A DNA stretch of 64,000 bases, taken from assembly GCA_945885625.1 (NCBI GenBank), contig CAMCYS010000001.1:352242-416241 (forward strand), in the 5' to 3' direction. This document shows, piece after piece, positions 1-9,365 of the stretch. A program made the translations under genes and the position numbers. Within the stretch, counting starts at the first letter, position 1; every line of letters begins with the position of its first letter. Source of the DNA: Bifidobacterium breve (GTDB taxonomy: Bacteria; Actinomycetota; Actinomycetes; Nanopelagicales; Nanopelagicaceae). The notes under the pieces are model-generated. The model ran no database searches. It was not told the DNA's origin and saw nothing but the letters and a program-made list of their open reading frames with translations.

Positions 1-997
1 TATCGCCACCTTCACGTAGCGACGGACTAAATGGAATCTGACCTAAAATTGGCACATCTTTGCCAACTAGTAGGGATAACCGTTTAGCAGTTTCAGCTCC
101 GCCGCCTTCACCAAATAGAGAAATAGTTTCATCGCAAGTTGGACACGGGAATGCGGACATGTTTTCAATAACGCCAATTACTTGTTGTTTCATTTGATGA
201 GCTATCCGGCCAGCGCGTTCTGCTACTTCAGCTGCTGCGATTTGTGGAGTAGTGACTACCAAGATTTCTGAAGAAGGAATCAGCTGACCGAGTGAAATCG
301 CTAAGTCGCCAGTTCCGGGTGGCAAATCCAAGAGGAGTAGATCAAGATCACCCCAATAGGCATCAGATAAGAGTTGCTCGAGAACTTTGTGCAGCAGCGG
401 ACCACGATAAGCAACTGCATCGGAGCGTTCTGGCTTGAACATCTCCATGGATACCGTCTTTACGCCATATGACTCAAGCGGAATAAACATCTGATCAATA
501 GCAGTAGGTCGTTGCCCAATTAAGCCCATGAGTCGAGGAATTGAATGTCCATAGACATCGGCATCCAGGATTCCAACATTTAACCCTTGTTTAGCCGCTG
601 CGATTGCTAAGTTCGCTGTGACTGAAGATTTGCCAACCCCACCTTTGCCTGAAGCGACACCGATGACTCGGGTCAGTGAATCAGGTTGTGCAAATGGAAT
701 GAACTTTTCGCGACCGTTACGTAATATTGATTTTACATTATCACGCTGCTTATCTGACATGACTCCGAAATTTAAATCTATTTCAGAGATACCCGCAATT
801 GAACTTACTGCAGAAGTTACATCGGCGCGTAGGCGATCTTTCATTGGGCAGCCGGAAATCGTGAGCAGCACATGGAGTTCAAGCCGACCATCTTTAAAAG
901 CGATTCGATCAACCATGCCCAGCTCGGTAATAGAGCGATGTAATTCTGGGTCCTGAACTTTCGCTAAAGCTTCGGCAACTTGCTCAATTACGCTCAT
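1..997 (-). CDS. mrp: Mrp/ApbC-type P-loop ATPase, iron-sulfur carrier (partial)
   Basis: This is the N-terminal 332 codons of a cytosolic Mrp/Nbp35-family ATPase that carries and delivers Fe-S clusters; the C-terminus lies before the window. A MIP18/DUF59-like domain occupies about residues 1-95, then comes a deviant Walker A loop (GKGGVGKSS) near residue 115, a DLPPGTGD switch motif, and a CxxC pair (PCPTC) that in this family bridges the cluster. The ATG at 997 overlaps the tatB stop by four bases (ATGA), so the two are co-translated. A mrp gene close to tatB and htrA is also the mycobacterial arrangement. Family assignment is firm; the cluster-carrier role is from family knowledge. Confidence 0.93.
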   Translation of the reverse strand, partial: MSVIEQVAEALAKVQDPELHRSITELGMVDRIAFKDGRLELHVLLTISGCPMKDRLRADVTSAVSSIAGISEIDLNFGVMSDKQRDNVKSILRNGREKFIPFAQPDSLTRVIGVASGKGGVGKSSVTANLAIAAAKQGLNVGILDADVYGHSIPRLMGLIGQRPTAIDQMFIPLESYGVKTVSMEMFKPERSDAVAYRGPLLHKVLEQLLSDAYWGDLDLLLLDLPPGTGDLAISLGQLIPSSEILVVTTPQIAAAEVAERAGRIAHQMKQQVIGVIENMSAFPCPTCDETISLFGEGGGAETAKRLSLLVGKDVPILGQIPFSPSLREGGD

Positions 998-1305
998 ATC
1001 AAGTCCGGATCTATCTTGCTCTCGTAGGTTGACTTACTTTTCTGCGGAAGATCGTCTTGTGCCAGCACATCGTTAATCTGCTTTTTAATAAAAGTTTTTG
1101 GGTTTAAATCACTCGGCTGTAAGTCTTCAAAACCAGGCCCCAGGTTTTCGCGCAATTCGGCAGTTGCGGAGTTTGAAATTTTACGCAACTTCTTAACTAA
1201 CTTTGCCGCGTCACTAGCTAATCGTGGCAAACGCTCTGGCCCTACTAAAATCATGCCTAGTACGGCTAGGCCAAGTAATTCACCAGCACCGAGGTCAAAG
1301 AACAT
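994..1305 (-). CDS. tatB: Sec-independent protein translocase TatB
   Basis: A 103-residue membrane protein of the twin-arginine export system, which moves folded proteins across the cytoplasmic membrane. One N-terminal transmembrane segment (about residues 5-22) ends in the conserved VGPERLP hinge, followed by an amphipathic helix rich in Lys/Arg and a polar tail, the classic TatA/TatB layout. The length and htrA-tatB-mrp order point to TatB rather than TatA. The ATG at 1305 has no Shine-Dalgarno site; a TAGGCT hexamer sits six bases upstream (1312-1317), so a leaderless transcript is plausible. The stop overlaps the mrp start. Confidence 0.92.
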   Translation of the reverse strand: MFFDLGAGELLGLAVLGMILVGPERLPRLASDAAKLVKKLRKISNSATAELRENLGPGFEDLQPSDLNPKTFIKKQINDVLAQDDLPQKSKSTYESKIDPDLI

Positions 1306-1326
1306 TTGGCTAGCCTATCGGTTGCA

Positions 1327-2460
1327 TTATTTGCCTGCGATCAGAATCAACTTCGCTGTACCGGTCGTCTTTCCGCGAAGGTAGGTGAGAATTACCTCAT
1401 CACCGACGCTATTTGTGCGAATTTGCACGATTAATTCTTCGGGGGTATTTATTTTTATACCATCTATGGCAGTTATCAGATCTCCTGGCCGCAAACCAGC
1501 TTTCTCAGCTGGCCCACCAGCCACGATTGCCGAGGCCTTCTTCGCAATTAGTGCTCCGCCACTGTTGTAACTCATATCTATCGAAACACCAATCACCGGA
1601 TATGTGGCTTTACCATCCCTGATTAGTTGATCTGCTGTTTTTCGAGCTTGATTGATCGGAATCGCAAATCCTAAACCGATTGAACCTGTCTGTGACCCAG
1701 TGCCAAGAGTAGCAATTGCGGAATTAACTCCAATTACCGCGCCGGTGGAATCAACAAGAGGTCCACCTGAGTTGCCAGGATTAATTGCGGCATCGGTTTG
1801 CAGGGCACTAATAAAGGAAGTTACGGAATTCCTATCTCCAACTGTTACCGGTCGATTTTTTGCGCTAATAATTCCTTGCGTTACCGTGCCTGATAAACCA
1901 AGTGGAGAACCGAAGGCAATAACCGAATCACCAACTTGTACCTTATCGCTATCGCCAAACTGCAGCGCTTTTAATCCAGTCGCTTGAATTTTCAAAACTG
2001 CTAAATCATAAGATTCATCTCGGCCAAGAATCTTTGCCGAAAATTCACGACCATCATTTAAAAGCACAGTGATTGCGTCTGCATCAGCTATCACGTGATT
2101 ATTAGTTAATAGATACCCATTTGGAGAAATCACAAACCCGGAACCAGAGCCACCACCATCAGATGAGATAGTCTCAATCGAAACGACTGAAGGTAAAACT
2201 CGGGCAGCGGTTCCGGCTATTGAATCAGGCGAACGCTCGATGGTCGAAGTGGAAGAAACTAAATTAACGCCACTTGAAATGAAACCTTTAGTCGCATCTC
2301 CACCGAGTATGCCACCTAAAAGCCCAGCGACTAGTGCGAGCACCACGATAGATGCTGTAGGCAGAGAGCGCTTCTTACCGGAATTTCGCTCAAGATCTTC
2401 TAGGAAGATTAATTGATTCGGCTTGCGGCGAAAGATCCGCGCTGGTTTACGTAATGGCAT
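1327..2460 (-). CDS. htrA: HtrA/DegP-family membrane-anchored serine protease with PDZ domain
   Basis: A 377-residue extracytoplasmic quality-control protease. A basic cytosolic stretch (1-32) is followed by a single transmembrane anchor (about 36-54), a trypsin-like domain with the catalytic triad His122 (NNHVIA), Asp152 (YDLAVLKI) and Ser231 (GNSGGPL), and one C-terminal PDZ domain (about 285-375) for substrate or peptide sensing. The gene starts 12 bases after the methyltransferase stop and precedes tatB. In mycobacteria sigE and its anti-sigma gene lie at this junction; here there is no room for them. The protease assignment is certain; its substrates are unknown. Confidence 0.94.
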   Translation of the reverse strand: MPLRKPARIFRRKPNQLIFLEDLERNSGKKRSLPTASIVVLALVAGLLGGILGGDATKGFISSGVNLVSSTSTIERSPDSIAGTAARVLPSVVSIETISSDGGGSGSGFVISPNGYLLTNNHVIADADAITVLLNDGREFSAKILGRDESYDLAVLKIQATGLKALQFGDSDKVQVGDSVIAFGSPLGLSGTVTQGIISAKNRPVTVGDRNSVTSFISALQTDAAINPGNSGGPLVDSTGAVIGVNSAIATLGTGSQTGSIGLGFAIPINQARKTADQLIRDGKATYPVIGVSIDMSYNSGGALIAKKASAIVAGGPAEKAGLRPGDLITAIDGIKINTPEELIVQIRTNSVGDEVILTYLRGKTTGTAKLILIAGK

Positions 2461-2472
2461 GAGACTATCTTG

Positions 2473-3099
2473 CTATAACTTTGTAGCGATCAACAAACCA
2501 TCTCCGACTGGCAATAGCGAACTCTGCCAATGGTCACGGTTGGTTTTGATTCTTTTCCCAGCCTCGCGTAGGGCAATTGTTTTGGGGTCGCGCTGAGCTG
2601 GATCTGGCACTTTGCCACCGCCAAAGAATGAGTCAATAACTAAGACTCCACCACTTCGCAAAATCCGATGAGCTTCATCAATTGTGTAAGTCAAATCAAT
2701 CGGGTCATGACGCAATATCACCAAGTCATAAGCACGGTCAGTTAACTTACTGAGAACATCCATGACTGGATTTGTGATCAGCCGAAACCGGGCTGCTTCG
2801 ATTTCGGCTTCATAAAAAGCCATCTTGGCAATGCGGGCATGTTCTATTTCGTCATCAATCGAAGTTAAGGTGCCGCTATCAATCATGCCGCGCAGCAAAT
2901 AGAGGCTGCCAACGCCAGATCCAGTGCCAACTTCAACTACTGATTGTGCAGAAAGTAGATGCGCCAATTGCTGTAGAAATACCCCAGTACCAATACTTAT
3001 GTCATTAGCGCCAACCTCAACTCCTCGCGCGCGAGCATGCTCCAGAACTAAGTCTTCCGAATTAAAGTTCTCTGCGTAAGCGAATAGATCAGTGTTCAT
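2473..3099 (-). CDS. SAM-dependent O-methyltransferase (class I, small)
   Basis: A 208-residue soluble methyltransferase of the O-methyltransferase 3 / catechol-type group. The SAM-binding motif I is clear (VVEVGTGSGVG, residues 54-64), followed by acidic residues at the ribose position and a late GGVLVIDSFFGGG strand typical of this group. It overlaps the pepA stop by four bases (ATGA at 3096-3099) and is followed by htrA. The same neighbour (Rv1220c) flanks sigE-htrA in mycobacteria, which supports orthology, but the methyl acceptor has not been identified from sequence. Confidence 0.88.
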   Translation of the reverse strand: MNTDLFAYAENFNSEDLVLEHARARGVEVGANDISIGTGVFLQQLAHLLSAQSVVEVGTGSGVGSLYLLRGMIDSGTLTSIDDEIEHARIAKMAFYEAEIEAARFRLITNPVMDVLSKLTDRAYDLVILRHDPIDLTYTIDEAHRILRSGGVLVIDSFFGGGKVPDPAQRDPKTIALREAGKRIKTNRDHWQSSLLPVGDGLLIATKL

Positions 3100-4601
3100 A
3101 AGGAAGAAATCCAGGTTGTCAGCAAACGAACTCCAAAACCAGTCCCACCTTTGGGATTTTCACCAGCATCGACTTCGCTGCGAGCAGTGCCAGCGATATC
3201 AAAGTGGACCCATTTGCGTTCGCCCACAAACTTCTCTAGAAATAGCGCTGCAGTTACTGAACCAGCGTTGTAGTCACCTTTGTCGGCCGTGTTATTAATA
3301 TCTGCAATATCGCTCTCAAGTGCATCAATGTAGTCATTGATAAGTGGCATCCGCCAAACTCGATCGCCAGATTCATTTCCTAGTTCATGTAACTTTGCAG
3401 CTAGCTTGTCATCGCGCGAATACATAGCGGCGAATTGTCGACCAAGACCTAAAGTAGCTGAGCCAGTAAGTGTTGCTACATCAACTAAATAATCTGGTTT
3501 CAACTTTAAATTTGCATATGCCAGACCATCGGCTAGAACCAAGCGACCTTCAGCATCGGTGTTCAAAACTTCTGTGGTAGTGCCACCAAAATGCGTGATT
3601 ACATCACTAGGGCGTTGGGCGGTACCAGATACTGCGTTTTCAGCACACAAAAGTAACGCTGTAACTCGAGCACGTGGCGCAAGCTCTGGAAGAGCGCTTA
3701 CAACGCAGAGAACCGCGGCAGCACCAGCCATATCAGTTTTCATCGCCATCATCGTGTCGTAAGGGCGCTTCATTGAATATCCGCCCGTATCAAAAGTAAT
3801 TCCTTTGCCAACTAATACAACATGCGGCCAATTACTAGAACCTTTTGGTGCGTAGGTAATTTCGATGAAGCGAGGCGGTGACTTGCGGGAAGAGTTTCCA
3901 ACTGCCATCAAACCGCCAAATGGCGCAAGCTCTTTCCCAGCTAAAACTTTTATTGAAATGTTTCGCTCTTTAGCCAATGTTTTAGCATTTGCAGCCATCC
4001 AGGCTGGCGTCTTTATATTTGCGGGCGTGTGCACAAGATCGCGAGCGCGCCAGACAGCAGCGGCAATAGCGAGGGCACGCTTTAACGCCAAAGTTGAAAT
4101 AGAGAGCGAAAGCGTTGGCTTTAGTGGTTTAGTCCCACTCTTTAAATTCCAGAGGTAAGCACCCATTGTTGCCGAGATGGCATGCGCAGTTGCCGTAGCA
4201 TCAGTTGTTGCACAGAAAGTTGAAATGCTTTCTGCTTTTCCTTTGACCTTTCGGCCAACGCTCGCACCGGCTAAACGCAAAGCTGCCAGAGATTGATCGC
4301 CTAATCCGACCAGTAACAAACGTTCGGTATTGGCATCTGGTGCACTAACTGGAAGCTCGAAAGATTCGCCAGCTTTTCCGGATGGTGTAAAAAATTTAAG
4401 TTCATCAAGGAGGTCAATTTCAAATGTTTCGGCGATACTCTTTAGCAAAAGTGTTGAGCCAACTAGCTTGAACTCTTTTTCAGCCTTTGGGTCTGAGTTT
4501 TCGACCGCAATAAAACCCAGGGCAATAATTTCGCTAGTGAGGGCAGATTTAAGATCTGCCGAAATCGCCTTTAACTCTGGAAAATGTACTGGAAGAGACA
4601 T
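3096..4601 (-). CDS. pepA: Leucyl aminopeptidase (M17 family)
   Basis: A 501-residue cytosolic metallo-aminopeptidase that removes N-terminal residues during peptide turnover. The N-terminal regulatory/assembly domain (about 1-170) is followed by the catalytic domain with the two-metal motif GKGITFDTGGYSMK (265-278, Lys266 and Asp271), Asp290, and the signature NTDAEGRL (347-354). Length is normal for hexameric M17 enzymes. No Shine-Dalgarno is visible before ATG 4601; TAGCCT lies seven bases upstream (4609-4614), consistent with a leaderless promoter. It is the first gene of the pepA-methyltransferase-htrA-tatB-mrp run. Confidence 0.95.
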   Translation of the reverse strand: MSLPVHFPELKAISADLKSALTSEIIALGFIAVENSDPKAEKEFKLVGSTLLLKSIAETFEIDLLDELKFFTPSGKAGESFELPVSAPDANTERLLLVGLGDQSLAALRLAGASVGRKVKGKAESISTFCATTDATATAHAISATMGAYLWNLKSGTKPLKPTLSLSISTLALKRALAIAAAVWRARDLVHTPANIKTPAWMAANAKTLAKERNISIKVLAGKELAPFGGLMAVGNSSRKSPPRFIEITYAPKGSSNWPHVVLVGKGITFDTGGYSMKRPYDTMMAMKTDMAGAAAVLCVVSALPELAPRARVTALLLCAENAVSGTAQRPSDVITHFGGTTTEVLNTDAEGRLVLADGLAYANLKLKPDYLVDVATLTGSATLGLGRQFAAMYSRDDKLAAKLHELGNESGDRVWRMPLINDYIDALESDIADINNTADKGDYNAGSVTAALFLEKFVGERKWVHFDIAGTARSEVDAGENPKGGTGFGVRLLTTWISSL

Positions 4602-4622
4602 GAGCGTGAGGCTATCTGATTA

Positions 4623-4802
4623 CTACTTCTTAATCAGCCCAACTGCAGCGTGTAACGCGGCACTTAAATTTGTCGCTTCTTCGGCATTCATTTCTACGAC
4701 TAAGCGTCCGCCGCCTTCTAGTGGAATTCGCATTACTAGGGAGCGGGCTTCCTTGGTAACTTCCATTGGGCCATCACCAGTACGAGGTTTCATGGCAGCC
4801 AT
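4623..4802 (-). CDS. DUF3117 small conserved actinobacterial protein
   Basis: A 59-residue protein beginning MAAMKPRTGDGPMEV, with a central MRIPLEGGGRLVVE stretch and a C-terminal Ala-rich helix ending GLIKK. This matches the DUF3117 family found throughout Actinobacteria (Rv1211-like); its function is unknown. The start is fixed by an AAAGGAG Shine-Dalgarno site about six bases upstream of ATG 4802. It lies just upstream of pepA on the same strand, with 21 bases between. High conservation for such a small protein suggests a structural or regulatory role, which is inference. Confidence 0.9.
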   Translation of the reverse strand: MAAMKPRTGDGPMEVTKEARSLVMRIPLEGGGRLVVEMNAEEATNLSAALHAAVGLIKK

Positions 4803-4887
4803 TGGAACTCCTTTAAAGATCTTACGCGGGTGTTAGAGGGAGAAGTATCTCGCATTTAGGGGGTGAAACAGAAATCAAGGCCACCTA

Positions 4888-5088
4888 TTAGGGGCCGAGC
4901 AATGCGCTCAATCTGGACTTTCCGCTTGAAATAAGCGATAAGACTGCCCGTTCTGGCACCCCAATTATCTCGGCAATTTCTGGGGCAGTTAGGCCACGCA
5001 AGAGATGCATGGTCAGGATTATGCGTTCTTCTTCAGGTAAGTCGCCAAGCACTTCGGCCAAGGTTTTGGCTGGTTTTGAGGCGCTCAT
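4888..5088 (-). CDS. Sigma-70 region 4-like helix-turn-helix protein (stand-alone)
   Basis: A 66-residue protein dominated by a sigma region 4 fold: LPEEERIILTMHLLRGLTAPEI (about 14-36) then the recognition helix IIGVPERAVLSLISSGKSRL. No region 2, which recognises the -10 element and core RNA polymerase, is present, so it cannot act as a complete sigma factor. The ATG at 5088 falls 14 bases after the SRPBCC stop. The reading frame is open further upstream to 5217 but that would overlap the SRPBCC gene. It could be a DNA-binding regulator or a remnant of an ECF sigma factor. Function not established. Confidence 0.72.
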   Translation of the reverse strand: MSASKPAKTLAEVLGDLPEEERIILTMHLLRGLTAPEIAEIIGVPERAVLSLISSGKSRLSALLGP

Positions 5089-5102
5089 AGGAGTACAGGC
5101 TA

Positions 5103-5570
5103 CTAGCGATTGGTTAGAGATTTCCGAAAGCGTAAAAGTGAGATTCGCACGCCTAAATAGGTGGGCAAATAAATCAATAGAAAAACTACCTTTGGTGCGT
5201 AGATAGTTTCTGACCAATCAAAGTTAGTTACAGCCTCTCGCTCATCAGAAAGATCAGTTAGTTCAAATTTGCCGGTGCCTTTAATTACTTTGCCGACATG
5301 GTCAACTTCGCATAAATAAGGGGGTTGCCAATTTGTGACCACCATTTTATCTAGTAGCCCAAATTTGAAGCCAGATTTAACCAGCGGTCCAGTAAGTGCG
5401 CTAATTGAAGTTCCAACCCCAGCACGAATTTCAGAGGTTACCCAAACTCGAGTCTGCAACATCCAGTTACCTTGGCTCTCCCAGTCAGCGATTGCTGCCC
5501 AAACTTTATTAATTGGCGCTTTAATTCTGATTCGAATATTTATTTGATTAACAGGCAAGTTATCTCCCAT
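5103..5570 (-). CDS. SRPBCC (START-like) ligand-binding family protein
   Basis: A 155-residue soluble protein of the polyketide cyclase/dehydrase SRPBCC fold. The N-terminal INIRIRIKAPINKVWAAIADW strand-helix is diagnostic, followed by a hydrophobic cavity-forming core and a C-terminal helix (about 128-155). Such proteins bind lipids or other hydrophobic small molecules; the ligand here cannot be read from sequence. The start overlaps the end of the LOG-family gene by 11 bases, so they share an operon, which continues into the sigma-4-like gene. Confidence 0.83.
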   Translation of the reverse strand: MGDNLPVNQINIRIRIKAPINKVWAAIADWESQGNWMLQTRVWVTSEIRAGVGTSISALTGPLVKSGFKFGLLDKMVVTNWQPPYLCEVDHVGKVIKGTGKFELTDLSDEREAVTNFDWSETIYAPKVVFLLIYLPTYLGVRISLLRFRKSLTNR

Positions 5571-6099
5571 TGTTTAAAGCCTCGATAGCTTGATCAACGC
5601 TATGACACCAAGTGATTAATTCGCGCTGTCCCGGCTTAACAAAGCCTTCGGATTCAAGATGATCAAGCAGGGTGACTAAGGGTGCAAATGCGCCGTGTGG
5701 ATCAAGAACTAGAACCGGCTTATCGTGAAACTTTAAAAAGCGTCCAACCCAGATTTCGAAAAACTCTTCTAAGGTTCCGGGGCCACCAGGTAAAGTTATA
5801 AATGCATCAGCTAAATCTTCGATCTTAGCTTTGCGTTCGCGCATTGATTCAACGACATGTAACTCATCGCTATCGCGGTCTGCGAATTCAATATCTACTA
5901 ATGATTGTGGAATTACCCCAATAGTGTGGCCACCAACCTCGCGCACCGCGCGGGCAATTGCGCCCATAGTTGAAATATGCCCACCGCCTGAAACTAAGCC
6001 CCAGCCTTTATTGCCGATAGCATTTCCGAGTTCGGTAGCAACCACTTGGTATTTAGCGTCAATCGTCGGTGATGATGAGCAAAATACGGCAATACGCAT
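5560..6099 (-). CDS. LOG-family protein (TIGR00730, nucleotide 5'-monophosphate nucleosidase-like)
   Basis: A 179-residue Rossmann-fold protein with the LOG signature PGGPGTLEEFFEIW and an upstream GGGHISTMG nucleotide-binding loop. Characterised members release the base from cytokinin riboside or other nucleoside monophosphates; Rv1205 is the mycobacterial counterpart. I start it at ATG 6099 (MRIAVFCSSS), the usual N-terminus; longer frames run into dapD. A TATCCT hexamer lies seven bases before this ATG (6107-6112) and there is no Shine-Dalgarno, suggesting leaderless expression. It is divergent from dapD with only 30 bases between starts. Confidence 0.88.
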   Translation of the reverse strand: MRIAVFCSSSPTIDAKYQVVATELGNAIGNKGWGLVSGGGHISTMGAIARAVREVGGHTIGVIPQSLVDIEFADRDSDELHVVESMRERKAKIEDLADAFITLPGGPGTLEEFFEIWVGRFLKFHDKPVLVLDPHGAFAPLVTLLDHLESEGFVKPGQRELITWCHSVDQAIEALNNGR

Positions 6100-6129
6100 G
6101 TCGGTAAGGATAGGGGCTAGGCTTGCCTT

Positions 6130-7065
6130 ATGTCGCAACGAGCAGCTGGATATGGAATTGCCACATTAATTAATGGTGGCGAAAAAGATGGCACCGTCCT
6201 TGATACTTGGTTCCCAACGCCTGTCTTAGGCGCTCTGCCAGCTAGCGCACCTGCCGACTTCGCTTCAATTGCAACAGCGGATAATGCGCGCGGCGTTCGC
6301 AGCGAAGTTGTCGGCATTGAAATTGATTTGGCCACTCCTCCAGCATCAGTTAGCGATGCCTACTTGCGTTTACATTTGCTTTCACATCGCTTAGTTAAGC
6401 CACATGGGCAATCACTAGATGGAATTTTTGGAATTTTAAATAATGTGGTTTGGACTTCAGTTGGGCCATGCCCCGTTGAAAATTTTGAAATCACTCGGGC
6501 TCAGATTCGGGCAGCCACCGGGCAACATATCGCGGTTTATGGCGTAGATAAATTTCCACGAATGGTTGATTATGTAGTTCCAAGCGGTGTACGAATCGCA
6601 GATGCTGACCGAGTACGACTTGGCGCTCACTTAGCTAGCGGTACAACGGTGATGCACGAAGGTTTTGTTAACTTCAACGCTGGAACACTCGGTACTTCAA
6701 TGGTAGAGGGGCGTATCTCCGCCGGCGTTGTTGTCGGTAACGGCAGCGATATTGGTGGTGGCGCTTCGATCATGGGAACCTTAAGCGGTGGGGGCAAAGA
6801 GGTAATTTCAATTGGTGAAAATTGCTTACTCGGCGCTAATTCTGGTTGTGGCATCTCACTCGGCGATAACTGCGTAATTGAATCTGGCACATATGTAACT
6901 GCTGCTGCCAAAGTTTTGCTACCCGATGGTGAGGTAGTTAAAGCTGCCACCCTCTCTGGTGCTAATAATTTGCTTTTCCGCCGCAATTCACAGAGCGGCG
7001 CACTTGAGGCTGTTATGCGCACCGGTACTTGGGGCGGGCTTAACTCAGTTCTGCACGCTAATTAG
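6130..7065 (+). CDS. dapD: 2,3,4,5-tetrahydropyridine-2,6-dicarboxylate N-succinyltransferase
   Basis: A 311-residue cytosolic enzyme of the succinylase branch of lysine/meso-diaminopimelate synthesis, needed for peptidoglycan. The C-terminal half is a left-handed beta-helix of hexapeptide repeats (about 165-285, with runs such as [19 protein letters not shown] and [20 protein letters not shown]). The long N-terminal part and overall layout are of the actinobacterial DapD type. No Shine-Dalgarno is present; TAGGCT sits six bases before ATG 6130, so leaderless transcription is likely. Its 3' end overlaps the convergent SpoIID gene by 21 bases. Confidence 0.94.
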   Translation: MSQRAAGYGIATLINGGEKDGTVLDTWFPTPVLGALPASAPADFASIATADNARGVRSEVVGIEIDLATPPASVSDAYLRLHLLSHRLVKPHGQSLDGIFGILNNVVWTSVGPCPVENFEITRAQIRAATGQHIAVYGVDKFPRMVDYVVPSGVRIADADRVRLGAHLASGTTVMHEGFVNFNAGTLGTSMVEGRISAGVVVGNGSDIGGGASIMGTLSGGGKEVISIGENCLLGANSGCGISLGDNCVIESGTYVTAAAKVLLPDGEVVKAATLSGANNLLFRRNSQSGALEAVMRTGTWGGLNSVLHAN

Positions 7066-8322
7066 TTCTTCGTCGGTTAGCGAAAACCAAACTGAAGGTA
7101 ATTTGGTTCGACTACGAAAAGTCTCACCGCTTAATGTAACTTTTTTGCCAGCACTTGATTTTCCTTCAATAACCTTTACGGTGCCAGTTTCATTTAGCGT
7201 CAATATCTTGATCGAAACCACATCTGGTAACGCAAAAGCCGTGGCCAGTACTGATTGCGTGATATCTCGCTTCCAACTATAGAAACTCGGGTTTAACTTG
7301 GGGTCCAGCGACCAAGGATCTGGAACTGAGAAGGTGTAACCGACATCAGTCCCCCAAGCATTTTTTGAAGTTTCTGTTACGCCACCTGTAGAAGAGCCGA
7401 AATAAGTTCGAATCGGTGCTGCGTTACGAGTGACGGTTAACCCAGTGGTCTCGGTTACCGAAGTTCGGGTTACGGCCGCTTTCCAAAATTGACCCCACCT
7501 AAGTTCTACTTCTTTGGCATACCCAGCAAAATTCTGGTCACTAATTGATGAGAAAAGTTCGCAATCACACCGCTTTAGGACTTTGCCAACTTTACTCATG
7601 GCATAACTTCGAGATGCAATTGCTTGGGCTTCAAGAGCGGCAGCCGGCCACGACGAAGGAACCTCGCTTATCCCCCATAGATATTCGTCATGTAACCTAA
7701 CTTGATTTACAATCGCCAACCGGTTGCCAAGTTTGGCATCCTTAATGACTTTAACTTGGATCTGTCCATAACGATACCTAGTTGTTTTCTTGGTATGAGT
7801 TAAAGATAAAACAGAATCTGGTCCATCTAAATATCTGGTTCCACTCCAACGAATCGTTAGCTGATCAACCGGAGTTAATTTCGTCGTAATGCCAACTTGA
7901 GTTGTGGTTATCGCAACTTGATTGCCACTAACTTTCAATCTGACGGTATCCTTTGTCGCTAAAACTGATAAATATTTTGGTTCTGTGCCATCGCCAGAAA
8001 TTAACTGCAACGACATGCCTGGCGAATCACTTTTTAGTGAGGCTGAAGTTAATTGGTGGCCGATATTTACTCGTAGAATTTGATCATCAGTTAGCGCCAT
8101 TACCTCGCTACCGGGATAGTAATAATTTAGAATTGCCGTTGCGGTATCTCCGGCTAAAGCTAAGCCGCGAGCACCTATTTGACTCATCCCGACGCCATGG
8201 CCATAACCTTTACCGGAGAATGAAATTGAGGCAGGTACTTCAGCGTAAGCTGAAGGTAGATTAGCCAGAACTAACGTTGAAAGAAGGATGGGCACCAGAG
8301 CGCCAAAGTTGAGACGTTTCAA
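7045..8322 (-). CDS. Secreted SpoIID/LytB-domain protein
   Basis: A 425-residue exported protein with a signal peptide (about 1-28, ending SAYAE) and a SpoIID/LytB domain. Characteristic elements are [22 protein letters not shown] near the mature N-terminus, [28 protein letters not shown] in the middle and [11 protein letters not shown] later. SpoIID proteins cut peptidoglycan glycan strands at denuded MurNAc residues; actinobacterial versions are poorly studied. I prefer TTG 8322 (AGGA six bases upstream) over TTG 8328, which would overlap the glycosyltransferase stop. It follows the glycosyltransferase and converges with dapD, overlapping it by 21 bases. Confidence 0.88.
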   Translation of the reverse strand: MKRLNFGALVPILLSTLVLANLPSAYAEVPASISFSGKGYGHGVGMSQIGARGLALAGDTATAILNYYYPGSEVMALTDDQILRVNIGHQLTSASLKSDSPGMSLQLISGDGTEPKYLSVLATKDTVRLKVSGNQVAITTTQVGITTKLTPVDQLTIRWSGTRYLDGPDSVLSLTHTKKTTRYRYGQIQVKVIKDAKLGNRLAIVNQVRLHDEYLWGISEVPSSWPAAALEAQAIASRSYAMSKVGKVLKRCDCELFSSISDQNFAGYAKEVELRWGQFWKAAVTRTSVTETTGLTVTRNAAPIRTYFGSSTGGVTETSKNAWGTDVGYTFSVPDPWSLDPKLNPSFYSWKRDITQSVLATAFALPDVVSIKILTLNETGTVKVIEGKSSAGKKVTLSGETFRSRTKLPSVWFSLTDEELISVQN

Positions 8323-8324
8323 GG

Positions 8325-9329
8325 TCAATCCTGAGGTACTAAGGATTTAGGCGAGGTAATAAAGCCAGCGCCCCATGCCATCTGCATAGTAAATAGGACC
8401 GCGGGCATCATTATCTTTTCGAGCAAGCCTTTGCCGAGCACTATTCCCGCTATCAGCGTAAAGCTGCCATAAATTCCAGCTGGGAGATAGAGCAAAGGTG
8501 ATACCGCTGACCCAACAATAAGTGAAAGTGAGGTGCCGGCAAGTGCGAGCGGTGGAGCTAAGTAGCGATAATTAATCGTGCCATTATGTTTTCGTGAGAC
8601 CACTCTTCGCCAGCGACCATATTCAAAATATTGTTTTGCTAAGGCTGCCATATTAGCTCTTGGTCGGTAAGTGACTTCAAGCCGAGGGTCAAAATAAATT
8701 TTGCCACCACGTTGGCGTAATCTAAAATTAAGTTCCCAATCTTGTGCGCGAATAAATCGCTCATCGAAACCACCAATATCGTTAAGCGCTTCTCGTAAGA
8801 AACAACCCAAGTAAACGGTATCAACTTCGCCAGCCTCACCACCAGTGTGAAACTTTGCAGCGCCCACCCCGAGTGGACTTCGCATTGCCCTAGCAACACT
8901 TTTTTCAAATCTAGTTTTACCGACAGCGCCCATCAATCCACCAACATTTACTGCGCCAGTTTTTTGAAGAAGTTCAACTGCGGTAGAGAGATAACTACTG
9001 GAAATTTCAGCATGTCCATCAACTCTGATAATTACTGGAGAATTTGATTTTGCTAATGCGAGATTTAAACCAGCTGCGGTTCGCCCGGTAGGATTTGAAA
9101 CTACAATAATTCTCGAATCAGATTTAGCTAACTCATTAGCAATTTCCAGCGTTGCATCTTTCGATGGCCCAATTGCTAAGATAACTTCAAACTTGCCTTG
9201 ATAATCCTGCGCCAGAATCGCTTTCACTGCATCAGCTAAATGGTTTGCCTCATTTAGAACTGGCAAAATAACCGAGAGATCCGGTGAGGTAGATAACTCA
9301 ACTTTTCTCGGTGTAGGCACGGTAGTCAT
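8325..9329 (-). CDS. Family 2 glycosyltransferase with C-terminal membrane segments
   Basis: A 334-residue GT-A fold glycosyltransferase. The N-terminal SVILPVLNEANHLADAV strand-helix, the nucleotide-sugar motif RVDGHAE (a DxD variant) and the GGFDERFIRAQDWELNFRLR acceptor/base region are all clear. Two hydrophobic helices near 270-320 probably tie it to the membrane. ATG 9329 is chosen because a longer frame would run into the divergent LCP gene. TACGGT lies nine bases upstream. Its neighbours (SpoIID, LCP protein, UDP-glucose dehydrogenase) place it in cell-envelope polysaccharide synthesis; donor and acceptor are unknown. Confidence 0.9.
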   Translation of the reverse strand: MTTVPTPRKVELSTSPDLSVILPVLNEANHLADAVKAILAQDYQGKFEVILAIGPSKDATLEIANELAKSDSRIIVVSNPTGRTAAGLNLALAKSNSPVIIRVDGHAEISSSYLSTAVELLQKTGAVNVGGLMGAVGKTRFEKSVARAMRSPLGVGAAKFHTGGEAGEVDTVYLGCFLREALNDIGGFDERFIRAQDWELNFRLRQRGGKIYFDPRLEVTYRPRANMAALAKQYFEYGRWRRVVSRKHNGTINYRYLAPPLALAGTSLSLIVGSAVSPLLYLPAGIYGSFTLIAGIVLGKGLLEKIMMPAVLFTMQMAWGAGFITSPKSLVPQD

Positions 9330-9365
9330 AGCCCCTAAACCGTATCGCCCAAGTACGCTTTCGCC

